NCBI GenBank assembly: GCA_964535545.1
Contig: CAZHUT010000019.1
Location: forward strand, 1-15,944
Length of the DNA stretch: 15,944 bases
Source of the DNA: DALYCO01 sp964535545
GTDB lineage: Bacteria > Patescibacteriota > Minisyncoccia > Phycocordibacterales > UBA9973
Reading direction: 5' to 3'
Shown: positions 6,288 to 13,279 of the stretch, piece after piece
Position numbering within the stretch: the first letter of the stretch is position 1
Layout of the letters: the number at the start of each line of letters is the position of its first letter
The notes under the pieces: model-generated
Databases searched by the model: none
Told to the model about the DNA's origin: nothing
What the model saw: only the letters and a program-made list of their open reading frames with translations
Translations under genes and position numbers: made by a program

Positions 6288-7226
6288 TTAGTTTGCTGCT
6301 GGTTGTTGTTCATTTTCGAGAGGCACTGTCTCCTGTTCTGTGATATCTGGAGCCGAGCCGAACTTATAATACACTTTTTTGTCGTAACGTAAATCAAGAT
6401 ACTGAAGCGAGTTGAATTCATCCCGCAACTGCTTCTGTAGACTTTCTGAACTGAGTGCAAGAATCAGATTGTCAAAAAGTGTTGGCAGATCTTGTGAAGC
6501 AGTGAAAACAATCTTCTGCTTTGCATCGCTCATGACCGGCGAGAGGAGGAAGGATGATACTCCAGTTGAATATGTAACGAAGCCGTATGATGTCAGTCCA
6601 TGAGCCGGCAATCCTTCTTTGAAACGAATCAGGTTCTTGAAATACTCGTCAGTGAAAATAGTTTTGCCGATTGGCGATTCGCCTTCAGTCCAACCGTAAT
6701 TTCCATAAAAGACAAAATATACTGTACCGGAAAATGAAGGTGAGCGTGAAAAGATGTAGCCATGATCATCCACGTAATAGCAATTTGCCAATGTTCCTTT
6801 CGCCTCAGCTGGAAGCTTGTCGCACCAGAGGTAGACATTCTTGCGTTCGGTGACGTCGAGGACAAGCGTGCCCCAGTTTTCGCGGTGGAGACGGACGCTG
6901 TCGAAGCGCGGAAATCGCTCCGCGATTTCCGCGCTGAGCTGCTTTTCCGGATACAACAAAACATTACTCTTCGGTATCACCCACAGCCACTTCTCTGCCA
7001 ATCGTGCGTTCACAGTATTCTTCACTTCATCAGCCGAGACAATGTAATTGCCGCGCACGACCACGCTCTGAATTTGCAGCTGGTGCGTTCGGGAAATAAA
7101 AATGGCAGAACCGACAATAATCAAAATCGAAATCAGTCCAATCAAAAAACGTACCCGCACGCGGCGTTTACGCTTTTCTTTCAGCTCCCGGATTCGATCT
7201 GCACTTTTTGTCCGTTCAAGTGCCAT
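6288..7226 (-). CDS. FtsQ/DivIB-like cell division protein with POTRA domain
   Basis: Single-pass membrane protein of the divisome that links FtsL/FtsB-type partners to septal wall synthesis. A very basic cytoplasmic N-terminus (RELKEKRKRRVRVR) is followed by one transmembrane helix at about 27-45 (FLIGLISILIIVGSAIFIS), then an extracytoplasmic POTRA-like domain (LQIQSVVVRGNYIVSADEVKNTV; ...YPEKQLSAEIAERFPRFDSVRLHRENWGTLVLDVTERK) and a beta domain with YYVDDHGYIFSR, the counterpart of the 'lvD~~G~vf' motif in FtsQ. The 312-residue length is plausible. The last ~25 residues are acidic and Gln/Pro-rich and probably disordered. The ATG at 7226 is 6 nt after the serS stop, so it is cotranscribed with serS. 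An unusually strong hairpin lies in the coding sequence at 6905-6935. Confidence 0.82.
   Translation of the reverse strand: MALERTKSADRIRELKEKRKRRVRVRFLIGLISILIIVGSAIFISRTHQLQIQSVVVRGNYIVSADEVKNTVNARLAEKWLWVIPKSNVLLYPEKQLSAEIAERFPRFDSVRLHRENWGTLVLDVTERKNVYLWCDKLPAEAKGTLANCYYVDDHGYIFSRSPSFSGTVYFVFYGNYGWTEGESPIGKTIFTDEYFKNLIRFKEGLPAHGLTSYGFVTYSTGVSSFLLSPVMSDAKQKIVFTASQDLPTLFDNLILALSSESLQKQLRDEFNSLQYLDLRYDKKVYYKFGSAPDITEQETVPLENEQQPAAN
6905..6935. repeat. 14-bp perfect inverted repeat inside the ftsQ-like gene
   Basis: Arms 6905-6918 (AGCGCGGAAATCGC) and 6922-6935 are exact reverse complements around the 3-nt loop TCC. The stem is GC-rich. It encodes the SAEIAERFPR part of the POTRA domain without disturbing the reading frame. 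No T run follows on either strand, so it is not a normal intrinsic terminator. Confidence 0.9.
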
Positions 7227-7232
7227 AGGACG

Positions 7233-8507
7233 CTAGGACTTTTTAGTGATAACCGTCTTGCCTCCCATATACTTCTGAAGAACTTCAGGAATCTTTACTG
7301 TTCCATCTGCCTGCTGATAATTTTCAAGAATCGCCGCAGGAAGTCGTGATGTTGCACATGCAGTATTGTTGAGCGAGTGCGCGTAGCGAACCTTGCCGTC
7401 AGTATCTTTATAACGAATATTCAATCGTCGTGTCTGAAAATCATGGAAATATGATGAAGAGTGTGTTTCGCGATATTTTTGCTGTGAAGGCATCCATGCT
7501 TCGATGTCGTATTTCTTTACCTGACCAAGTCCAAGATCGCCGCCGCAGTTCACTACAACATGATATGGAAGTTTGAGTGCCTGCATGAGGTTTTCAACGT
7601 GCGCTGTAATTTCTTCATGCCACTTTACTGATTCTTCATGGCTCGCTTCGCACAATATTACTTGTTCAAGTTTGAAGAATTCATGTACACGAATAATTCC
7701 CTTCACATCCTTACCGTGCGCGCCAATCTCGCGGCGAAAACATGGAGAGAACGCCAAGATCTTTTTTGGCAACTGTGATTTATCCAATGTCTCACCAGCG
7801 TAGTATGACATCGTTGCCACTTCGCCTGTTCCGGCAAGATATTTATCATCCTGAGTTTTATAGAGATCATCTTCAGCTTGTGGAAGATAGCCAGTACCGA
7901 GCAATGTTTCTCGGTTGACCATTGAAGGCACGATCATCGGAATGTATCCTGCCTTTACAAAGTAGTCGAGTGTAAATTGCCAGAGGGCAAAAAATAATTC
8001 CGCACCTTCATTCTTCATAAAGTAACCTCGAAAGCCGGCAACCTTGGTACCGCGTTCAAAATCAGCGAGATCCAAATCTTCAACCAACGCAACGTGGTCC
8101 TTTACTTCAAAATCAAATTTCGGAATTTCACCCCAAGTTTTAACCTCCGCATTCTGCTCATCACTCTCACCTTCCGGTACTGTCATGTCTGGAATATTTG
8201 GAACAAGCAGCATCATCTGTTGCCACTCTTTTGTAGCCTCACGCAAATCTTCCTCGCGCTTCTTCACGTCTTCTTTCATCGCCTGCATTTCAGTGATCAT
8301 CTGCATGCGCTTGGTCGCGTCCTTTTCAACCGCAATCAAGTTTGTGATCTGGTTCTGTTCAGCCTTAAGAGTTTCAAACTGGTTCAATGCCGAAAGTCGC
8401 TTGTCATCCAAGACAAGCAGGGCGGAAACGTCAAAATCAATGTGCTTTTTCTTGGCGCCCATTTGGACAAGGTCTTTATTTTCCCTGATGAATTTAATGT
8501 CGAGCAT
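7233..8507 (-). CDS. serS: Seryl-tRNA synthetase
   Basis: Class II aminoacyl-tRNA synthetase charging tRNA-Ser (and tRNA-Sec where present). The 424 residues begin with the typical MLDIKFIRENKDLVQ, followed by a long antiparallel coiled-coil arm (about 35-105, QFETLKAEQNQITNLI... KKREEDLREATKEW) that binds the tRNA-Ser variable arm, then the catalytic core: motif 1 around YIPMIVPSMVNRETLLGTGYLP, the TGEV ATP/serine loop, and motif 2 FSPCFRREIGAHGKDVKG with RVHEFFKLEQ. Motif 3 differs from the usual NGSGLAVGR: here it is NNTACATSRLPAAILENYQ, with the essential Arg kept. CGGDLG and RETHSSSYFHDFQTRR replace the common CTGDMG and ISSCSNCxDFQARR. It heads the minus-strand serS - ftsQ-like - dus operon and is divergent from dprA. 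No clear promoter was identified in the 97-bp gap upstream. Confidence 0.97.
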   Translation of the reverse strand: MLDIKFIRENKDLVQMGAKKKHIDFDVSALLVLDDKRLSALNQFETLKAEQNQITNLIAVEKDATKRMQMITEMQAMKEDVKKREEDLREATKEWQQMMLLVPNIPDMTVPEGESDEQNAEVKTWGEIPKFDFEVKDHVALVEDLDLADFERGTKVAGFRGYFMKNEGAELFFALWQFTLDYFVKAGYIPMIVPSMVNRETLLGTGYLPQAEDDLYKTQDDKYLAGTGEVATMSYYAGETLDKSQLPKKILAFSPCFRREIGAHGKDVKGIIRVHEFFKLEQVILCEASHEESVKWHEEITAHVENLMQALKLPYHVVVNCGGDLGLGQVKKYDIEAWMPSQQKYRETHSSSYFHDFQTRRLNIRYKDTDGKVRYAHSLNNTACATSRLPAAILENYQQADGTVKIPEVLQKYMGGKTVITKKS

Positions 8508-8604
8508 TTGATTGTATCTTTAAGAATATTTCACCCACTCATATATATAGTAGGTTGGGGGTTAATAACTCCTGTATCTTAGCAATAATCCTATATTTTT
8601 CAAA
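8508..8604. promoter_or_regulatory. Divergent intergenic region serS / dprA
   Basis: This 97-bp A/T-rich gap must hold promoters for both divergent genes. For dprA a TATATT box (8592-8597) lies 7 nt before the ATG, with no convincing -35. For serS, TACAAT (8516-8511, minus strand) lies only 3 nt before the ATG, too close for an ordinary -10, and TATTCT further up lacks a -35. Assignments are tentative. Confidence 0.35.
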
Positions 8605-9468
8605 ATGAAAAAGCTTATTGGAGACGCTATCCCCGAACCACTGCGGCACATATCCCAGCCGCCCAAACATCTATATATAGTAGGCGACCTGCCGCCGGAG
8701 AGTTATATTCTTTTGACCGTCGTCGGTTCTCGCGACCATACGACCTATGGAAAAGACGTATGCATACAATTATTAGAGGGCTTAGCCGGTTACCCTATTG
8801 CCATTGTTTCAGGCTTGGCTTCAGGTATCGACACCATTGCCCACGAGACGGCTCTTCGGGTTGGACTAAAGGTTGTATGCTTTCCTGGTTCTGGATTGGA
8901 TCCAAAAGTCCTCTTTCCAAGAAAGAATGTTGAATTAGCGGAAAAAATACTTGAGAGTGGTGGGTGCCTCATTTCAGAATTTGAGCCGATGCAGGTTTCA
9001 GCTGATTGGACATTCCCTATGCGCAACCGACTGATGGCAGGAATTGCCAAGGCAACGCTCATCATTGAAGCAAAAACTCGGTCTGGGACATTGATTACCG
9101 CCGACTTGGCGCTTGGTTACAATAAGGAAGTTTTGGCCGTGCCTGGGCAGATTAATTCTTCAAATTCCGTCGGTACTAACTTACTCATCAAACAAGGAGC
9201 AAAGCCAATCACTCGCTCAGAAGATATTCTTGAAGCGCTCGGTTTCAACATTGAACACACGCCAATTGCCACTCAAGCACGCATCAAGGAAATCAAAAAC
9301 TGTTCTCCAGAAGAAAAGAAAGTACTTGAAACGCTCATCGAACCGCTTGAACGTGATGAACTTTCGCGACGGCTGAACAAGCCGATTCATGAAGTGAATA
9401 TGACGCTGACGGTCATGGAATTGAAAGGATTAATCAAAGAAGAATACGGCGAAATTCGTCGCATTTAA
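8605..9468 (+). CDS. dprA: DNA processing protein DprA (Smf), short form
   Basis: Binds incoming single-stranded DNA during natural transformation and loads RecA. The Rossmann-like core is clear: VVGSRDHTTYGKDV, IVSGLASGIDTIAHETAL, PGSGLDPKVLFPRKN, LISEF, FPMRNRLMAGIAKATLIIEAKTRSGTLITADLAL and VLAVPGQINSSNSVGTNLLIKQGAKPI. A C-terminal winged-helix domain (about 230-287, SPEEKKVLETL...ELSRRLNKPIHEVNMTLTVMELKGLIK) is kept. At 287 residues it lacks the N-terminal SAM domain of longer homologues. The ATG at 8605 has no Shine-Dalgarno sequence and lies 7 nt after TATATT. topA follows 52 bp downstream on the same strand, the same order as smf-topA in Firmicutes, so they may share a transcript. Confidence 0.95.
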   Translation: MKKLIGDAIPEPLRHISQPPKHLYIVGDLPPESYILLTVVGSRDHTTYGKDVCIQLLEGLAGYPIAIVSGLASGIDTIAHETALRVGLKVVCFPGSGLDPKVLFPRKNVELAEKILESGGCLISEFEPMQVSADWTFPMRNRLMAGIAKATLIIEAKTRSGTLITADLALGYNKEVLAVPGQINSSNSVGTNLLIKQGAKPITRSEDILEALGFNIEHTPIATQARIKEIKNCSPEEKKVLETLIEPLERDELSRRLNKPIHEVNMTLTVMELKGLIKEEYGEIRRI

Positions 9469-9520
9469 TTTTGCTGTTATTTGCCAGAAAAAAAGTTACA
9501 TGCTACTAATTAGGAACACA

Positions 9521-11761
9521 ATGAAATTATTGATTGTCGAATCACCATCAAAAGCAAAGACGATTGAGAAATATCTCGACGGCGCTTTTACCGTGCGCGC
9601 GTCTGTCGGCCACATCCGTGATTTGCCAAAATCAAACAAGAAAGCCATCGACATTCCAGCCGGATTCGTTCCTCATTACGAAATCTCAAAAGGCAAAGAA
9701 AAAGTGGTTAGTGAGCTCGGCGCGCTCGCCAAGAAAGCTGATGAAATTATTCTCGCTACCGACCCGGACCGTGAAGGTGAAGCTATTTCATGGCACATCA
9801 CTGAAGCGCTCAAGCTGAAAGATACAAAGTCTCGTCCAGTCCGTCGCGCCGTCTTCCATGAAATTACGAAGGAAGCAGTTGAAGAAGCGCTCAAGCATCC
9901 GCGCGATATTGATGACAAATTGGTCAAAGCTCAAGAAGCTCGACGCGTACTTGATCGTCTTTTCGGCTACGATCTCTCCGGCTTGATCTGGAAGAAAGTT
10001 CGCTATGGCCTCTCAGCCGGCCGCGTGCAATCTCCTGCACTTCGCATCATCATGGAACGCGAACGTGAAATCCGCGCTTTCGTGCCTGAAACATACTGGG
10101 TGCTTTCTGGTTTGTTTGAAACCCCAAAGAAAATTCAGATCACGCTTACCTGCAATGAAGAACCACGGGATAAAAAAGTTGTAGACAAAATCATTGAAAC
10201 TGGGAAGAAAGGAAATTGGGTGGTAACTGATGTGAAAGCTAGTGAACAAAAACGCTCGCCGAAGGCACCATTCACAACGAGTACTTTGCAGCAAGCGGCA
10301 AGTTCACGACTCGGTTATTCTCCTTCGCGAACCATGCAGATCGCCCAGAAACTCTATGAAGCTGGTTTCATTACTTACATGCGTACTGACTCAACAAACC
10401 TCGGCGCTCAAGCTCAGGCAGAAATTGCAGGCATTGTTGAAAAGCAATTCGGCAAACAGTATGTTGAAGTCCGCACCTACAAAACAAAATCAAAAAACGC
10501 ACAGGAAGCTCACGAGGCAATCCGCCCAACTCATGCGACAACTTTGAAAGCAGGACACACTGACGAACAGGAACGCCTCTACCGCCTCATCTGGGAGCGC
10601 GCTGTTTCTTCACAGATGGCTGATGCAAAATTAATGAAGACAAAAATTTCTGCTGCGGTTTCAGGTGAAAAAGATTTTCCAGAATTTTCTGCGAACGGCT
10701 CACGAGTTCTCTTCCCTGGCTGGCTCGCGGCTGATACAGATGCGCGCGGTGAAGACGTGGAACTTCCAGAAATTTCTATTGGCGAAAAACTAAAATTGAT
10801 CGATCTCAACTCTGAAGAAAAACAGACGCAGCCACCAGGCCGCTACACTGAAGCTGGTTTGGTCAAAGAACTTGAAGCTCGCGGCATTGGCCGACCTTCT
10901 ACATACGCGTCTATCATGCGCACGATTGAGGAACGTGGCTATGTAACCAAAGAAGGCAAGACGCTCTTCCCAACTGACACTGGAGATGTGGTTTCAACAT
11001 TCTTGGAAAACAATTTCGGCGAATACATCAGCGACTCATTCACTGCCGAGATGGAAGACAAGCTCGACGATATTTCAAACGGCGAACGTGAATACTTGAA
11101 GACGCTCAAGGATTTTTATGGTCCGTTTCTCAAAGACGTAAAAGCAAAAGACAAAGACGCAAAAATTACCAACCTTGGTGATGCCCCGAAAGAATTCAAA
11201 TGTCCGGTGTGCGGCGCTGATATGATCATCAAACTCGGCAAGAATGGCAAATTCATGTCTTGTTCTCGCTACCCTGAATGTACTGGCGGTCGAACGATCG
11301 AAGGCAAAGTCATGGAAGGCCCAAAGGAAACTGGCGAACCATGTCCGGTCTGCGGTATCGACAAAGACGGCAAGGTCAAAGAACCTTCAAAATCCGGCGG
11401 TGGCAAGCTCGTCGTTCGTGAAGGACGCTTCGGCACATTTATCTCATGCTCCCGCTATCCGAAATGCAAGTACATCAAGGAAGACCCCGCTGAAGTTGCC
11501 CGCAAGATGACCGATGTCACCTGTCCTGTGTGCAACAAGGGCAAGATGATGGAGCGCCGCGGACGATTCGGTATTTTCTACTCATGTTCAAACTATCCTG
11601 ATTGTAAAAACGCAATCAAGGCAAAACCGACCGGTAATATTTGCAACATGTGCGGCTCGCTCATGATGGAAGGAACCAAGACCATTCCGGAACGCTGCTC
11701 GAACAAAGCCTGTCCGAATCACAATCCACATAAACTTAGTAAGCCTGAAAAGAAGAAATAG
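9521..11761 (+). CDS. topA: DNA topoisomerase I (type IA)
   Basis: Relaxes negative supercoils by transient single-strand cleavage. The Toprim domain opens the protein (MKLLIVESPSKAKTIEKYL; ATDPDREGEAISWH with the acidic metal-binding triad). The catalytic tyrosine is Tyr286 in GFITYMRTDSTN. RPTHAT, QPPGRYTEAGLVKELEARGIGRPSTYASI and a GYV...TDTG segment are also typical. The C-terminus has four cysteine modules: CPVCGADM...CSRYPEC, CPVCGID...CSRYPKC, CPVCNKGK...CSNYPDC and a divergent CNMCGS...CSNKACPNH. The start at 9521 is preferred over an in-frame ATG at 9500 because MKLLIVESPSKAK is the family start and AGGA lies 5 nt before it, one of the few Shine-Dalgarno-like sites in the window. The length is 746 residues. 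The stop codon lies inside a terminator hairpin. Confidence 0.97.
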   Translation: MKLLIVESPSKAKTIEKYLDGAFTVRASVGHIRDLPKSNKKAIDIPAGFVPHYEISKGKEKVVSELGALAKKADEIILATDPDREGEAISWHITEALKLKDTKSRPVRRAVFHEITKEAVEEALKHPRDIDDKLVKAQEARRVLDRLFGYDLSGLIWKKVRYGLSAGRVQSPALRIIMEREREIRAFVPETYWVLSGLFETPKKIQITLTCNEEPRDKKVVDKIIETGKKGNWVVTDVKASEQKRSPKAPFTTSTLQQAASSRLGYSPSRTMQIAQKLYEAGFITYMRTDSTNLGAQAQAEIAGIVEKQFGKQYVEVRTYKTKSKNAQEAHEAIRPTHATTLKAGHTDEQERLYRLIWERAVSSQMADAKLMKTKISAAVSGEKDFPEFSANGSRVLFPGWLAADTDARGEDVELPEISIGEKLKLIDLNSEEKQTQPPGRYTEAGLVKELEARGIGRPSTYASIMRTIEERGYVTKEGKTLFPTDTGDVVSTFLENNFGEYISDSFTAEMEDKLDDISNGEREYLKTLKDFYGPFLKDVKAKDKDAKITNLGDAPKEFKCPVCGADMIIKLGKNGKFMSCSRYPECTGGRTIEGKVMEGPKETGEPCPVCGIDKDGKVKEPSKSGGGKLVVREGRFGTFISCSRYPKCKYIKEDPAEVARKMTDVTCPVCNKGKMMERRGRFGIFYSCSNYPDCKNAIKAKPTGNICNMCGSLMMEGTKTIPERCSNKACPNHNPHKLSKPEKKK

Positions 11762-11797
11762 CCCTATCTAAATAGATAGGGCTATTTCTTCTCTTGT
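11751..11797 (+). terminator. Terminator of topA overlapping its stop codon (19-bp perfect stem)
   Basis: Arms 11751-11769 and 11774-11792 are exact reverse complements around the loop AAAT; the core reads AGCCCTATCT / AGATAGGGCT, flanked by AGAAGAAAT / ATTTCTTCT. The downstream arm supplies the U-rich tail (TATTTCTTCTCTT). The last codons of topA and its TAG (11759-11761) are part of the left arm. The near-symmetry would allow function on both strands. Confidence 0.8.
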
Positions 11798-11824
11798 AAA
11801 TTTCAGCGCCAGATAGTAATCTGG
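11794..11824 (+). promoter_or_regulatory. Possible promoter and palindromic site before the NT5C-like gene
   Basis: TTGTAA (11794-11799) is followed after 17 bp by TAATCT (11817-11822), a modest match. A 6-bp inverted repeat, CCAGAT-AGTA-ATCTGG (11809-11824), covers the -10 position, as an operator would. Both readings are weak; the gene needs some promoter here because the topA terminator is immediately upstream. Confidence 0.25.
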
Positions 11825-11839
11825 TAAAAAAGACCCAAC

Positions 11840-12487
11840 ATGCAACTATTTTACAACTTTGAAGAGGTAGGAATGGACAATGACGATTTGCTCTATTCAA
11901 CCGGAGATACCTACTGTTGTGGCTATCACAATCACTTCCACGGAGGTAATACTAAATTCCACGAATTAACTGAATTCAACCTGGAAACACGTTGGGGTAT
12001 CAGCAAACAACAAGTATGGGAGCGCGAGCGTCACTATTACCAAACCAGTTTTTACGAAGAGATGAAACCGATTCCTGGTGCATATGAAGGTATCGATCAT
12101 TTATACAAAAATGACCACAATACCCATATCATTACCGGAAGAGGTAAAGATGTGGCACACCACACCATCAGAAAACTCAGACAGGATTTTGAACCACACC
12201 ACTTTCGCAGCATCAACCATACTGGCCCACAATTCTTTAATGGCGAACATGAGGCAAAAATTGTTGTGTGTGAACGACTTGGCATTCAGCTGCATTTCGA
12301 TGATTACCTTACGACACTGATCAAGTGTGCGAACAAAGGAATTTTCGGTATCCTATTCGACAAGCCATGGAATCAATCAACCGACCTGCCGAAATTGATT
12401 TACCGTATTGAAAACGACAACTGGCAGCAAGCCATAGACGTATTTGAAGAAATAAAGAGAAAATATACTGGCCAGCCTATTTTTTAG
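11840..12487 (+). CDS. HAD-fold 5'-nucleotidase, NT5C (deoxyribonucleotidase) type
   Basis: Probable cytosolic phosphatase acting on nucleoside or deoxynucleoside monophosphates. HAD motif I is MDNDDLLYST with Asp13 and Asp15, equivalent to the DxDxV/T nucleophile motif; motif II is HIITGRG; the motif III lysine lies in EAKIVVCERLG; motif IV is the acidic pair in LHFDDYLTTLIKCANKGI; and FGILFDKPWNQ matches the FDxPWN signature near the end of NT5C proteins. The cap region TEFNLETRWGISKQQVWERERHYYQTSFYEEMKPIPGAYEGI also fits this family. The length of 215 residues is normal. The ATG at 11840 keeps the beta strand before motif I; an ATG at 11873 would remove it. It lies between its own terminator at 12510 and that of topA, so it is likely monocistronic. 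Substrate specificity cannot be read from the sequence. Confidence 0.78.
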   Translation: MQLFYNFEEVGMDNDDLLYSTGDTYCCGYHNHFHGGNTKFHELTEFNLETRWGISKQQVWERERHYYQTSFYEEMKPIPGAYEGIDHLYKNDHNTHIITGRGKDVAHHTIRKLRQDFEPHHFRSINHTGPQFFNGEHEAKIVVCERLGIQLHFDDYLTTLIKCANKGIFGILFDKPWNQSTDLPKLIYRIENDNWQQAIDVFEEIKRKYTGQPIF

Positions 12488-12509
12488 GCGAAGCCAAACT
12501 AGAATCACT

Positions 12510-12540
12510 TGCCTCAGCGAAAGCGAGGCATTTTTTATTT
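12510..12540 (+). terminator. Rho-independent terminator after the nucleotidase gene
   Basis: TGCCTC, bulged A, GC, tetraloop GAAA, GC, GAGGCA, followed by TTTTTTATTT. It has a GNRA loop, a compact GC-rich stem and six T residues, 22 bp after the stop codon at 12487. Confidence 0.9.
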
Positions 12541-12542
12541 GC

Positions 12543-12570
12543 TTGCCACAAAACTGATTCTGGCTATACT
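12543..12570 (+). promoter_or_regulatory. Promoter of the peptidoglycan-binding protein gene; leaderless start
   Basis: TTGCCA (12543-12548) and TATACT (12565-12570) are separated by 16 bp; each matches the consensus at five of six positions. The ATG at 12579 lies 8 nt after the -10 box, which puts the expected transcription start at or next to the start codon. Confidence 0.65.
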
Positions 12571-12578
12571 ACGCTCAT

Positions 12579-13279
12579 ATGAAGAAATACATCGTTATCG
12601 CATTTGCGCTAGCCCTTATTAGTTTTGCCTCTGCCGCACATGCAGAAGTCTACCCTATTGCCGGAGTCTCAATTGTCGGCCGAGAAAAATTGTGCACTGG
12701 ATGCAAGCCAACATCCAAGATGTTTCGCATTGTTAACACTGACTCAGCTGGAAATTTCAAGCTCTTAGATCTCACGACTGACGCCACATACGAACTATAT
12801 TTCAATGACGGCGCACATGATCCATTCGGCGTATTCAAGGCAACTAATGGCGTCATTGCAGGAAAACTAACAGTTGAGGTCAGCGGTCAGCCTACGCCAA
12901 AGGCCTCTTTTGTTGTAGGTCAGTGGCCAGCAAACAAAATTGCTGCACTGAAAGAGGTTTTGATCAAAGAAGGCGTACTGACATCCACAGATGCTGCGGC
13001 AAAAACAAAGACCACGGAATTGCGCGCGGCAATCATGGCCTTTCANNNNNNNNNNNNNNNNNNNNNNNNNNNNNNNNNNNNNNNNNNNNNNNNNNNNNNN
13101 NNNNNNNNNNNNNNNNNNNNNNNNNNNNNNNNNNNNNNNNNNNNNATGCTGCGGCAAAAACAAAGACCACGGAATTGCGCGCGGCAATCATGGCCTTTCA
13201 GAAAAAATATAATATCAAGCAGACCGGTGAACTTGGACCGTTGACTGTCGCACAGCTCAACAAAGTTGCTCAGAAATAA
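12579..13279 (+). CDS. Secreted protein with C-terminal peptidoglycan-binding domain, interrupted by an N gap
   Basis: A Sec signal peptide (MKKYIVIAFALALISFASAAHA, likely cleaved after AHA) leads into a mature domain with a CTGC (CxxC) motif in REKLCTGCKPTSK that I do not recognise. The C-terminus, TTELRAAIMAFQKKYNIKQTGELGPLTVAQLNKVAQ, is a short peptidoglycan-binding type 1 module (FQ...TGELGPLT..QL). The reading frame enters the gap after ...RAAIMAF and the frame changes after it because 100 Ns is not a multiple of three. The 55 bases before and after the gap are identical; joining the sides with one copy restores a continuous frame of 181 residues ending at 13279. The gene is therefore probably intact and the gap false. 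Its stop codon directly abuts the psd stop codon. The probable role is wall attachment in the cell envelope. Confidence 0.75.
12991..13045 (+). repeat. 55-bp direct repeat, left copy at the gap edge
   Basis: This 55-base segment, beginning ATGCTGCGGC and ending GGCCTTTCA, ends exactly where the Ns begin. It is identical to 13146-13200 and encodes the AAKTKTTELRAAIMAF part of the protein. Confidence 0.95.
13046..13145. other. Assembly gap of exactly 100 Ns
   Basis: One hundred unresolved bases, the conventional placeholder length for a scaffold gap of unknown size. They lie inside the peptidoglycan-binding protein gene and are flanked by identical 55-bp ends. Confidence 0.99.
13146..13200 (+). 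repeat. 55-bp direct repeat, right copy at the gap edge
   Basis: Begins at the first base after the Ns and is identical to 12991-13045. Its reading frame continues into QKKYNIKQTGELGPL, the rest of the peptidoglycan-binding module. Confidence 0.95.

Noticed and set aside
5826..6392. A 188-codon open frame on the plus strand opposite dus
   Set aside because: It is fully antisense to a clear Dus coding sequence, its translation shows no family motif and it mirrors the codon structure of the real gene.
6281..6460. A 60-residue extension of dus into the ftsQ-like gene
   Set aside because: It overlaps the end of the upstream gene in another frame and lacks Dus similarity; the family start is MGFWNGLALRSF at 6280.
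6762..7349. A 195-codon open frame on the plus strand opposite the ftsQ-like gene and the serS end
   Set aside because: It spans two well-supported genes on the other strand and has no recognisable protein features.
8094..8582. Overlapping plus-strand open frames opposite the serS coiled coil
   Set aside because: They are antisense shadows of the coiled-coil codons of SerRS; no start signal or motif supports them.
8542..8684. 13-bp direct repeat TATATATAGTAGG at 8542-8554 and 8672-8684
   Set aside because: Mostly low-complexity TA repeats; the second copy is within dprA codons (LYIVGD). Two copies 130 bp apart are compatible with chance.
12579..13244. A reading frame running through the Ns in the original frame, ending at 13244
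   Set aside because: One hundred Ns shift the frame by one; the true downstream frame is the one reading QKKYNIKQTGELGPL and ending at 13279.
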